Assembly: GCA_902797015.1 (NCBI GenBank)
Contig: CADBRG010000047.1
Location: forward strand, 1 to 22,221
Direction of reading: 5' to 3'
Length of the DNA stretch: 22,221 nt
Source of the DNA: an uncultured Lachnospiraceae bacterium
GTDB taxonomy: Bacteria > Bacillota > Clostridia > Lachnospirales > Lachnospiraceae
The notes under the pieces are model-generated. The model was not told the origin of the DNA, did not search any database, and worked only from the letters and a program-made list of their open reading frames with translations. Shown here piece after piece: positions 7,672-14,126 of the stretch. The first letter of the stretch is position 1, and every line of letters starts with the position of its first letter. Position numbers and translations under genes: made by a program.

Positions 7672-8772
7672 TTAAACATCCAGAGGAATCGCCTCATCTA
7701 CTTTTGAATATCCGATCATCTTCAAAATATGAGCCCAGCAGTCATATCCTGCCGGAATATCCCACCAACGAGACGGTGCCTTTACACCGATCAAGGCAAC
7801 CTTCTGTCCTACTTTTGTATCAGCATTTGATAACGGCTTATATGTGTCTAAATCTACTAAGGTAATAATCTCAGGAACAACAAGAAGTGCCTTGTCAGCG
7901 TCATCCCGGATTATGAGGTTTTCATTTTTAAAATCGACGTTAAAGACTTTGCCATCATGTCCCGTAATTGTTGTACGGCCATAGTCAAATCCATTTTCAA
8001 CCTCAACATCAATCTTTGTGATGGTTCCATATGTGTAGACCTTGTTCTTCACGCCAAGCCTGTCAAGTTCCCCAGGGAGATACATTGGATCTTTGGTGGG
8101 CATGTGGCGAAGCAATGCTCCAACGCTTTCCGCAAGGGAAATCTGTCCGAGTGCAGAGGCATTTTTATGGTCTTCCTTACCCATCAGCCAGGTTGAAAAG
8201 CCAACGCTCATATCGTAAGCCATGCAGATCGATCTTGCTATGGTTTCACATGCAACGCTGTCTAACGGATCCTTCGGATGACCGATAACGATATCGCCGT
8301 TTGCATTAGAAAGAACAAGGGGATCAATGGGAATATTACGGATGGGCAAAAGACCCGTATTCAACTCTGGAACAGCCCGTCCGTTTCCATCGAGATCCAG
8401 CATAGGCATACCAAGTTTTATTGCTGTATAAATAGGAACCATGGTGTTGAAACCACCCTGTTCTCCGGAATAGATGTAGTCAACCCGTTTCCCTTCGCTT
8501 TTTGCAACATCCATCATGCCCTTTGCAACATAAATCGCTTCAGCACCGAATCCCTTTTCTTTCATGGCAAGGGGAGAACCCAAACCTGCAGTCATAATCG
8601 AATAGGCATCATCTTTCATTTCATCAATGGTGTCAACCCTAAGCTCTACGTCCTCACCAAGCTCATTGAGCATATCCATGCCATTGTCGATTGATCCTCC
8701 GCCGCCAGCCCCGAAAAAGGTTGCACCATAAATAATGTTGATGATTTGATCACGGGTATACGTTCTACTCAT
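7672..8772 (-). CDS. DUF917 family protein (S-methyl-thiohydantoin desulfurase-like / HyuA-associated)
   Basis: The protein is a full-length 366-residue member of the DUF917 family. The N-terminal glycine-rich FFGAGGGGSIDNG and the central DLDGNGRAVPEL are characteristic. The family is found beside hydantoinase, racemase and permease genes; Pfam links its two domains to S-methyl-thiohydantoin desulfurase activity (from memory). The exact reaction of this member is unknown. AAGGAGG sits 7 bases before ATG 8772. The conserved QGGFNTMVPIYTAIKLGMPMLD stretch is also typical, and no truncation is seen. Neighbours suggest that it handles a five-membered ureide or thiohydantoin ring. Confidence 0.85.
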   Translation of the reverse strand: MSRTYTRDQIINIIYGATFFGAGGGGSIDNGMDMLNELGEDVELRVDTIDEMKDDAYSIMTAGLGSPLAMKEKGFGAEAIYVAKGMMDVAKSEGKRVDYIYSGEQGGFNTMVPIYTAIKLGMPMLDLDGNGRAVPELNTGLLPIRNIPIDPLVLSNANGDIVIGHPKDPLDSVACETIARSICMAYDMSVGFSTWLMGKEDHKNASALGQISLAESVGALLRHMPTKDPMYLPGELDRLGVKNKVYTYGTITKIDVEVENGFDYGRTTITGHDGKVFNVDFKNENLIIRDDADKALLVVPEIITLVDLDTYKPLSNADTKVGQKVALIGVKAPSRWWDIPAGYDCWAHILKMIGYSKVDEAIPLDV

Positions 8773-8858
8773 TTTTGTCCCTCCTTGTATAATAGTTCTT
8801 GTATCCCTAAGCTCTGAAAGAGCCTTGAAACCTTATAATGTTAACCATCGCTTTCTCT
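8773..8858 (-). other. Intercistronic gap with small hairpin
   Basis: The 86-bp spacer between ridA and the DUF917 gene holds a 5-bp hairpin with a 3-base loop (GCTCTGAAAGAGC, 8811-8823) and the ribosome binding site of the DUF917 gene. The hairpin has no T tract on the minus strand, so it is more likely a processing or stability element than a terminator. Confidence 0.35.
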
Positions 8859-9236
8859 TCACACTTCAGCTATTGCTTCAATCTCTACGAGCGCACCTTT
8901 AGGAAGCGCTGCTACTTCAAATGCTGCTCTGGCAGGACATTCAGCTTTAAAATATTCTGAATACACATCATTCATCGGAGCAAAATCCGATATGTGCTGA
9001 AGAAGCACCGTTGTTTTTACAACGTTATCCATAGAAAGTCCTTCCGCTTCAAGTATGCTCTTAATATTTTCCAGGGACTGCCTTGTCTGATCCTCGATCG
9101 AGTCTCCTGCAAAGGTTCCTGTTTTTGGATCGATCGGAAGCTGACCCGATATAAAGAGCAAGCCCGCTGCCATTACTGCCTGTGAATATGGACCTATCGC
9201 AGCCGGGGCATTTTCTGTACTAATTATTCTCTTCAT
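8859..9236 (-). CDS. ridA: RidA, reactive enamine/imine deaminase
   Basis: This 125-residue protein of the RidA/YjgF/YER057c family has normal length and no gaps. Family landmarks are IGPYSQAV, LFISGQLPIDPKTG, the conserved Arg103 in CPARAAFEV and Glu120 in VEIEAIAEV. RidA hydrolyses 2-aminoacrylate and related enamines to keto acids plus ammonia, protecting PLP enzymes. Its start codon lies 2 bases after the lyase stop codon, and its ribosome binding site GAAAGGAA is formed by the last codons of the lyase gene, so the two are tightly coupled. The pairing makes sense because beta-eliminating lyases release aminoacrylate. Confidence 0.95.
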   Translation of the reverse strand: MKRIISTENAPAAIGPYSQAVMAAGLLFISGQLPIDPKTGTFAGDSIEDQTRQSLENIKSILEAEGLSMDNVVKTTVLLQHISDFAPMNDVYSEYFKAECPARAAFEVAALPKGALVEIEAIAEV

Positions 9237-9238
9237 TT

Positions 9239-10858
9239 TTATTCCTTTCCAGTATCACAAAGTTCTTCCGGAGACGGATCGTAGGGCTCGAGCCACGCAT
9301 GGAAATGTCTCATTGGAAGTGTGTGTCCAAAAGTTATTTTGAGATTCGGAATCGTATCCCTGTCCTTGTGAAGCTGCGCAGCCGCCGCTATGATATAATC
9401 CATATGCTGTTTAGAATACTGACTACGGTTGATTGCCAGCCTTACTACATTGCAGACCTCTGCCTGTTGCTCGGGAGTTTTCAGGTCATATTCCATAGAA
9501 AAATCTCCGAGCTCAGAACATCTGATGCCATAGCGGTGTATCATTTCCAGAGACAGTGCCTGTCCTGCAAAACTCTCATGCCCCCTCTTATAGTCAAAGA
9601 ACTTGTCTACATCTATGTAGACGCCATGCCCTCCTGCAGGAAGAACAACAGGGACACCGGCTTCATGAAGCCCTTGGGCAAGATATTCACACTGAGATAC
9701 TCTCTCGTGCTGATATTCGAATCGTTGCTCTTCATAAAGGCCCTGGGCAAGAGCCATAATATCGTGTCCTGACATTCCACCGTAAGAATCATTTCCGTAA
9801 GCGGATATCTGACGCACCTTTAATAGATGTCCGATATCAGTCTTTACGCTTCCGTCTTCATTAAATTCAGAGAATTTCTTCCAAAAATAGCCTTTATCCT
9901 TGAACGCAAATATTCCGCCCATATTAGCATGTCCGTTCTTCTTAAGTGATGCAGACACTGCATCAAAGTATGAGAACATTTCTTTTGCAATTTCAGCGAT
10001 GGACTTGTCTGCATAGCCTTCTTCGTTCATCTTAATGAAGTAGCAGTTTTCTGCCCAACGGGCGCCATCCATGATATAAGGAATATCATATTTGTGAGCG
10101 ATCTCTGATACAGCCCTCATATTAGCCATTGATACAGGCTGACCACAAACGGAATTATTGGTCACCGTGGAATAGATCATCGGAACATTTTCAACACCCA
10201 CTGCATCAATAAGCTGTTGGAGTTTCTCAAGATCCATATTGCCTTTAAACGGATTCTTCTCATACTTTCCGCCTTCGGGAATCTCAAAAAGGATCTCTTT
10301 GTGGAACAGGTTTCTGGGGATTGAACCCATCTGTTTAATGTTTCCTTCAGTAGTATCAAAGTGAGCATTCGAAGGGATCGTAAAAACCTTTCCCGGATAC
10401 TTTTTTGCAAGAAGCGGCTTGATCACATCAAACAGCAAAGATTCCGCGCAGCGGCCCTGCGGCAGGATGAATGCATTTGGCCGTTCAAGCTGGAATGCAC
10501 CGCCATTAAAAAATCCGCCTTCCTGATCAACGAGATAAACCTCTTCCATCATCTTCTCTACGTCGTCTGTATCAATGCCGTCTCTAAGATAATTAATAAG
10601 GCGCTTCTGATCGTCTCCTCGTTCCCAGACATCACGCATGGCATCAAGCAGTATATAATAGCCTTTGTTTCTTCCATACGATTCGTCTCCCAAAAACATA
10701 GCCGACCACTGCTTGTCAGTCATTGCAGTTGTTCCGGAATCAGACAGACAATCGATGTATAAAAGACCGGCAGGAAACGCGAATTCATTGTAATGAGTTC
10801 TTTTCAGTGCCTCCAGCCTCTGCTCTGCTGTAACTGTTGGCAGATTTCTTGTTACAAA
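9239..10858 (-). CDS. PLP beta-eliminating lyase, tryptophanase/tyrosine phenol-lyase family (5' end damaged by adapter sequence)
   Basis: Fold-type I PLP enzymes of this family cleave amino-acid side chains to give pyruvate, ammonia and the leaving group. Counting from the internal Met at 10723, Asp219 (IMDGARWAENCYF) would bind the pyridine nitrogen and Lys262 (SASLKKNGHANMGG) would be the PLP lysine. The frame runs on upstream of that Met with clear family sequence (AGLLYIDCLSDSGTTAM), adding 45 native codons to 10858. It then runs into Illumina adapter sequence at 10860-10888. No ATG, GTG or TTG is left at the proper position, although AAGGAGG (10908-10914) is in place, so the native start has been lost. 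The substrate is uncertain: tryptophan, tyrosine or a cysteine conjugate are all possible. First gene of the operon. Confidence 0.9.
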   Translation of the reverse strand, partial: FVTRNLPTVTAEQRLEALKRTHYNEFAFPAGLLYIDCLSDSGTTAMTDKQWSAMFLGDESYGRNKGYYILLDAMRDVWERGDDQKRLINYLRDGIDTDDVEKMMEEVYLVDQEGGFFNGGAFQLERPNAFILPQGRCAESLLFDVIKPLLAKKYPGKVFTIPSNAHFDTTEGNIKQMGSIPRNLFHKEILFEIPEGGKYEKNPFKGNMDLEKLQQLIDAVGVENVPMIYSTVTNNSVCGQPVSMANMRAVSEIAHKYDIPYIMDGARWAENCYFIKMNEEGYADKSIAEIAKEMFSYFDAVSASLKKNGHANMGGIFAFKDKGYFWKKFSEFNEDGSVKTDIGHLLKVRQISAYGNDSYGGMSGHDIMALAQGLYEEQRFEYQHERVSQCEYLAQGLHEAGVPVVLPAGGHGVYIDVDKFFDYKRGHESFAGQALSLEMIHRYGIRCSELGDFSMEYDLKTPEQQAEVCNVVRLAINRSQYSKQHMDYIIAAAAQLHKDRDTIPNLKITFGHTLPMRHFHAWLEPYDPSPEELCDTGKE

Positions 10859-10859
10859 T

Positions 10860-10899
10860 GTGTAGATCTCGGTGGTCGCCGTATCATTAAAAAAAAAAA
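10860..10899 (-). other. Illumina P5 adapter plus poly-A: assembly artefact
   Basis: Bases 10860-10888 are an exact 29-base match to the reverse complement of the Illumina P5 flow-cell oligonucleotide (the plus strand reads GTGTAGATCTCGG and ends CCGTATCATT). Eleven A residues follow (10889-10899), as is typical of base calls past the end of an adapter. It is not biological sequence. It lies between the ribosome binding site and the N-terminal codons of the lyase gene. Confidence 0.97.
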
Positions 10900-11136
10900 T
10901 AGTTATTCCTCCTTCTTGTAAAAAATGTAAGTTAATTATCTATAAATACCCCGGTCATCGAAAGCGTGGAGCCTGCATACTATCGACTGGCGGACAGTAT
11001 TATATTCAGTTAATAATAATGCCCATCTAGATTTATTCTTGTTTACATTACCTCCTTTTCCCTTTCCAACCAGTTGTATCTGTAAAAAGACATTATTTCC
11101 TTCTAAATTCAGTAATTTTATATAACGTTAATAAAA
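10900..11136 (-). other. Probable 5' leader of the catabolic operon
   Basis: This region lies between the candidate operon promoter and the lyase ribosome binding site (AAGGAGG, 10908-10914). It contains a second good Shine-Dalgarno sequence (AAAAGGAGG on the minus strand near 11050) followed immediately by ATG-TAA, and a few very short open frames (6 to 7 codons). None shows the Trp and Pro residues expected of a TnaC-like leader peptide. No known riboswitch was recognised. Confidence 0.4.
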
Positions 11137-11165
11137 AATTTATCATATTACGACGATACAATCAA
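11137..11165 (-). promoter_or_regulatory. Candidate promoter of the catabolic operon
   Basis: On the minus strand TTGATT (11165-11160) and TAAATT (11142-11137) are spaced by 17 bases. It is a moderate match to sigma-A promoters, placed about 240 bp upstream of the lyase coding region and divergent from the regulator promoter. Confidence 0.4.
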
Positions 11166-11287
11166 CATTATTGACAATATTTTATTATTTCGCGAGAAAA
11201 ATGTCTCATTTCAATCAGCTGAATATCATTTGATGTATGAAAGGTAACTGTCGTATTGAATCTCACATTGGCACTAGTCATGTCTTG

Positions 11288-11316
11288 TTGACACTAAAAT
11301 GAAGAATTCATATAAT
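11288..11316 (+). promoter_or_regulatory. Consensus sigma-A promoter of the regulator gene
   Basis: TTGACA (11288-11293) and TATAAT (11311-11316) are separated by exactly 17 bases, a perfect consensus match. Transcription should start near 11323, about 50 bases before the regulator ATG. Confidence 0.85.
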
Positions 11317-11371
11317 TAAGTGAGAAAAGTTCAAAAATAACAGTTTACTATATTGGGAAAGGAAGCATCTC

Positions 11372-12079
11372 ATGGGTGACGATGCACGTCAAATACTTCA
11401 ACAATATGTTGTATTGACTGAATTTTTGGGAAAGGCCCTCGGACCCAGTTATGAGGTAGTACTTCATGACCTTACAGATAAAAACCGCTCCGTCATAGCA
11501 GTTGCGAACGCTCATATAAGCGGACGCAGTGTTGGTGCGCCTCTTACAAATATGGCACTGAGTATATTGAGGGATAAAAGCTACGAGAATTCCGATTACA
11601 GGCTGAATTATTTTGGTCTTTCAGCCAACGGTAAGGTTCTGCGCTCTAACACCATGTTCATTAAGCATGAAGGTGAGCCGATCGGTATGCTCTGTATTAA
11701 TTACGACGGAAGCAGGGTTGAATCAATAGCCAAAGAGTTACTCTCACTTGTACATCCCGATTCATTCCTTGAGGAATTACATGCAAAAGATTCTGCTCCT
11801 GCCCCAGTAGATTCGGATTTATCTTCGGAAAACCCTGAAAAATTCTGTCGTTCCAGTAAAGAAGTGGCAGTTGATGCCGTACACCACGAGCTTGCGATAA
11901 GAGGACTTAGTACCGGCAGACTTTCCACGGAAGACAAGCTTGAAATAGTAGCTGCGCTTGATGCTGACGGCATCTTCCTGTTAAAGGGCGTCGTGCACGA
12001 AGTTGCCGAAGCTCTTAGCTGTTCAGATGCAAGCATGTATAGATATCTTGCGCAAGTGAAGAAGAAAGATGACAATTAA
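11372..12079 (+). CDS. YheO-like PAS-domain transcriptional regulator with C-terminal HTH (DauR type)
   Basis: The N-terminal two thirds match the YheO-like PAS domain (LGPSYEVVLHDLTDKNRSVIAVANAHISGR, shown here only in part as VVLHDLTDKNRSVIA, with GRSVGAPLTNMAL). The C-terminal LSTEDKLEIVAALDADGIF and LKGVVHEVAEALSCSDASMYRYL form the HTH_22-type DNA-binding domain seen in DauR and YheO. Such regulators sense small ligands and often repress or activate amino-acid catabolic operons next to them. It is divergent from the lyase-ridA operon, so it is the likely local regulator. AAAGGAAG at 11358-11365 precedes ATG 11372. A strong hairpin terminator follows. Confidence 0.88.
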   Translation: MGDDARQILQQYVVLTEFLGKALGPSYEVVLHDLTDKNRSVIAVANAHISGRSVGAPLTNMALSILRDKSYENSDYRLNYFGLSANGKVLRSNTMFIKHEGEPIGMLCINYDGSRVESIAKELLSLVHPDSFLEELHAKDSAPAPVDSDLSSENPEKFCRSSKEVAVDAVHHELAIRGLSTGRLSTEDKLEIVAALDADGIFLLKGVVHEVAEALSCSDASMYRYLAQVKKKDDN

Positions 12080-12105
12080 AGGATTTCTGCAAGTCCAAGC
12101 AATCA

Positions 12106-12141
12106 CAAATCCCCAGAGAGATCTGTCTCCCTGGGGATTTG
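12106..12141 (+). terminator. Hairpin terminator after the regulator gene
   Basis: A perfect 11-bp stem (CAAATCCCCAG, 12106-12116, and CTGGGGATTTG, 12131-12141) is extended inward by GAGA/TCTC pairs. It starts 26 bases after the regulator stop codon. The following T tract is poor (TTAC), so a bidirectional or Rho-assisted role is possible. Confidence 0.7.
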
Positions 12142-12146
12142 TTACA

Positions 12147-12180
12147 TTCAAATACAAAAAATCGTCAGAACCCGCATAAA
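12147..12180 (+). pseudogene. Remnant of the 3' end of a tyrosine integrase gene
   Basis: The stretch aligns with the last codons of integrase A (21981-22016) with a 3-base deletion and few changes. The final codons read K-S-S-E-P-A-stop, against K-S-P-E-P-A-stop in integrase A. The stop-codon hairpin and the 9-base gap to the att core are also kept. Homology stops at the terminator of the regulator gene. Segment B therefore once had an integrase at its right end, replaced by or deleted with cargo. Hairpin: CGTCAGAA (12163-12170) with TTCTGACG (12188-12195), perfect. Confidence 0.75.
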
Positions 12181-12204
12181 CACTGGATTCTGACGACCTC
12201 TGAG

Positions 12205-12227
12205 CAGTGAGGAATCAGGGATTCGAA
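12205..12227 (-). repeat. att core 2 (junction of segment B and element A)
   Basis: The 23 bases match 22042-22064 with a single change, A instead of G at 12217. On the tRNA strand this would be a C-to-T change in the 3' side of the T-stem, still able to form a G-U pair. Like core 1 it runs into GTACAT rather than the rest of a tRNA, so it is an integration junction. Confidence 0.85.
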
Positions 12228-12337
12228 GTACATTAATTTCTTTGAAAACCGCATAGTTTCAGGGTTTTCCGAAGTAGTACACACAAAGTGAACCAATAAG
12301 TGAACCTTATTAACCATGGGCAGTCAATGTTTCTCTT
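12228..12337 (+). repeat. Left terminal arm of element A with candidate arm-type integrase sites
   Basis: This is the counterpart of 3811-3920: 38 of the first 56 positions match, and then 54 bases (12284-12337) are identical. GTGAACC repeats lie at 12288-12294 and 12300-12306. A related pair (GTGAACC 21961-21967 and TGAACC 21971-21976) lies at the other end of element A inside the integrase coding sequence, as expected for arm sites on both sides of an element. Confidence 0.72.
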
Positions 12338-12392
12338 TCCTCAACCTCTTGTGCGTTGTCTTTACCCTCATCCTCTAAAATGATTAATTGTG

Positions 12393-12722
12393 TTAAACCA
12401 GATCTACGTAGTCCTCAGCACTGTCTATGAAATAATCTATATTGTACTGCTCTGTCGCGTTTGGATACTTCTGTGCCGTTCGTCTGAGTGCATGGATAAA
12501 CGCTTTACTCCTTGTATATTCAGCAATTTCATCAAAAATCTCGCTCATCCATACAAACTGTGACTCTGTGCACTCGGCATCCAGGAACGATACCGTTGCA
12601 TTAATGTCGTCGGTCAATAATTTAATCATTTCCTGAATAACAGGATTATTGTCATAATCGATATCGCCCTCAATTGATTCCCTTTTTTCTATTAATTTCT
12701 GATATTCTTCATTTATAGACAT
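12393..12722 (-). CDS. Small acidic protein of unknown function
   Basis: This predicted 109-residue protein is rich in Asp and Glu and apparently mostly helical (MSINEEYQKLIEKRES and MSEIFDEIAEYTRSK). It has no recognised domain. Start choice: ATG 12722 follows TGAGGAAAT at suitable spacing; the frame is open to 12752 without a better start. It stands alone at the left end of element A, divergent from the XRE/ImmA operon with about 200 bp between, close to the att core where accessory cargo often sits. Its size and acidity would suit an immunity or antitoxin-like protein, but nothing in the sequence proves that. Confidence 0.7.
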   Translation of the reverse strand: MSINEEYQKLIEKRESIEGDIDYDNNPVIQEMIKLLTDDINATVSFLDAECTESQFVWMSEIFDEIAEYTRSKAFIHALRRTAQKYPNATEQYNIDYFIDSAEDYVDLV

Positions 12723-12849
12723 GTTTATTTCCTCAAAAAACAACAATCTCATGTATCGACTACAACATCTTCATTTTCTATCACAAATAATACTAAAATC
12801 CCCATGTTTTTGCCACTTTTCTGACCGGTGTATTTATTCAACCTGCGGG

Positions 12850-12900
12850 TTGACTTCTCTTCCTTTACCTGTTATTATAACCATAGTCAGAAGGGTTATA
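12850..12900 (+). promoter_or_regulatory. Promoter and candidate operator of the XRE/ImmA operon
   Basis: TTGACT (12850-12855) and TATTAT (12873-12878) are 17 bases apart, a good sigma-A promoter. A 7-bp inverted repeat, TATAACC (12876-12882) and GGTTATA (12894-12900), overlaps the -10 element and the start region. That is where an autorepressing XRE protein would bind. Confidence 0.65.
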
Positions 12901-12920
12901 GGGAAAAGGAGGAAAGACAC

Positions 12921-13283
12921 ATGTTGACAAGTATAGGAAAATTCCTTAAAAAGTTGCGGATTGATCGTGGAGAAATACTAAAAGATATGGCCGAAAAACT
13001 TGACGTGACGGTATCTTTCTTATCTGCAGTTGAAAACGGTAAAAAACATATGCCGGGAACGTGGAACGAAAAAATTTGCAACCTGTATAACCTTAATCAA
13101 ATGCAAAGGCAAGAATTCACTACAGCAATTGCGGAAACCGAAGATGCCATTCTAATGAACCTTGTCAATGCAAGTCTCGACAAACGCGAACTAGCGGTTT
13201 CATTTGCACGACGTTTTGACAATATTGATGATGCACAAGTAGAGGAAATTCGAAAAATACTTCTAAGAGGAGACAACAAATGA
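12921..13283 (+). CDS. XRE-family helix-turn-helix regulator
   Basis: This 120-residue protein has an N-terminal Cro/CI-type HTH: IGKFLKKLRIDRGEILKDMA, then EKLDVTVSFLSAVENGKKHMP, where VSFLSAVENGKK is the recognition-helix region. A C-terminal extension (DDAQVEEIRKILL) probably dimerises or contacts the partner. ATG 12921 is chosen because AAAAGGAGG lies at 12904-12912; the in-frame ATG at 12828 lies upstream of the promoter. Its stop codon overlaps the start of the ImmA-like gene by 4 bases. By analogy with ImmR/ImmA it is expected to repress element genes until cleaved or inactivated. Confidence 0.88.
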   Translation: MLTSIGKFLKKLRIDRGEILKDMAEKLDVTVSFLSAVENGKKHMPGTWNEKICNLYNLNQMQRQEFTTAIAETEDAILMNLVNASLDKRELAVSFARRFDNIDDAQVEEIRKILLRGDNK

Positions 13284-13807
13284 ATTGTTTTAAAGCTGAT
13301 CCGCTATCAAGGGTGGCCATTCGCCACTTCGTCAGGCTGTTAAAGAGAAAGGTCGGACTGGAATACGAATTATACTTTCCGATTCTCCCCTTTGTTGAAA
13401 ATGTCCTCCCTGTCTTAATACCAGATTTTCAGTTTGAAGTCGTTCCCAGATTTGAAATGGGTGGGAAGCATGGTGAAACGTATCCTAACAAAAATCTTAT
13501 GAAAATCCGCGAAGATGTTTATCTCCGTGCTGCATCTGGAGAAGGACGTGATAGATTGACCATTGCGCATGAAGTTGGTCATCTGTTTTTACATGAGGAT
13601 GACGCTATTGCACTTTGCCGATTGGCCCCTGAAGAGCAACTAAAGCCATTTGAAAATCCCGAGTGGCAAGCAGACGCCTTTGGTGGCGAACTCTTGGCAT
13701 CCTCATATCTTATAAAATCTATGACTGTACCCGAAGTGCAAGAAAAATGTGGTGTTTCATCATCAGCGGCTTATATACAGTTATCCGCTCTTCGGCGACA
13801 TAATTAA
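13280..13807 (+). CDS. ImmA/IrrE-family metallopeptidase
   Basis: The zinc metallopeptidase motif HEVGH (residues 97-101) and a downstream Glu-containing helix (EWQADAFGGELL, from about residue 128) define the ImmA/IrrE (DUF955) family. ImmA of ICEBs1 cleaves the repressor ImmR after DNA damage, derepressing excision. The gene is translationally coupled to the XRE regulator by an ATGA overlap (13280-13283), the usual arrangement. At 175 residues it is close to the usual length for the family. It may respond to the same stress signal as the SOS-like boxes upstream of the integrase at 20628, though no link is visible. Confidence 0.9.
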   Translation: MNCFKADPLSRVAIRHFVRLLKRKVGLEYELYFPILPFVENVLPVLIPDFQFEVVPRFEMGGKHGETYPNKNLMKIREDVYLRAASGEGRDRLTIAHEVGHLFLHEDDAIALCRLAPEEQLKPFENPEWQADAFGGELLASSYLIKSMTVPEVQEKCGVSSSAAYIQLSALRRHN

Positions 13808-14126
13808 AGGAGGTGATGCCATTGCTTGAGAAAAAGAAAGCACTGCAATGACTATTGGCGTAATCACAGCAGTGCCCTCTCCGAATAATCCTATTCGTAT
13901 TAGCTATAATATTATAATGGGTTTTCGGAGAAATAACAATAGTCTAAGGGCATATTTGGCAATTTGTCCATAGCTTTTTCACAAACTAAAGGTCTCTGAA
14001 TAATCCTATTCGTATTAGCAACTTCTAGGAGGACTTTGGAGACTCACCTCAGGGTAAAATACTGAAGACTCATTGCCCTGTTGTATGAGCATAGACGCCA
14101 GAAAATGGCGTCAGAAAGGTTCTTCC
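13806..14126 (+). other. Structured intergenic stretch with a 22-bp direct repeat and a possible mini-ORF
   Basis: The stretch starts with AAAGGAGG (13806-13813) and a 9-codon frame (TTG 13822 to TGA 13851). That frame overlaps by ATGA a 41-codon frame (13848-13973) beginning MTIGVITAV. A 7-bp inverted repeat GCACTGC/GCAGTGC (13840-13846 and 13869-13875) spans the junction. A 22-bp direct repeat lies at 13883-13904 and 13998-14019, beginning GAATAATCC and ending GTATTAGC; it contains GAATA/TATTC palindromic halves. Further on are CAGGG/CCCTG (14050-14054 and 14076-14080) and GACGCC/GGCGTC (14094-14099 and 14107-14112) just before the next gene. No known RNA family was recognised. Confidence 0.45.

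Larger units (their letters stand above)
3811..12204. mobile_element. Segment B: 8.4-kb metabolic island between two att cores, without integrase
   Basis: The segment is bounded by att core 1 and att core 2 in the same orientation. Its left end (3811-3920) matches the left end of element A, and its right end retains the last codons and stop-codon hairpin of an integrase gene (12147-12195). Between them lie only a catabolic operon and its regulator. No integrase, relaxase, primase or directionality factor is present. This fits a cis-mobilisable island derived from an element of the same family that lost its mobility genes. Excision by the neighbouring integrases is plausible but not shown. Confidence 0.75.

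Noticed and set aside
10900..11136. TnaC-like leader peptide before the lyase gene
   Set aside because: The available short frames are only 6 to 7 codons and lack the Trp and Pro pattern of TnaC.
11171..11199. Plus-strand promoter with TTGACA at 11171
   Set aside because: No acceptable -10 at 16 to 18 bases; the perfect promoter at 11288-11316 is closer to the gene.
13883..14019. CRISPR-like repeat pair
   Set aside because: Only two copies with a 93-base gap, no further units and no cas genes.
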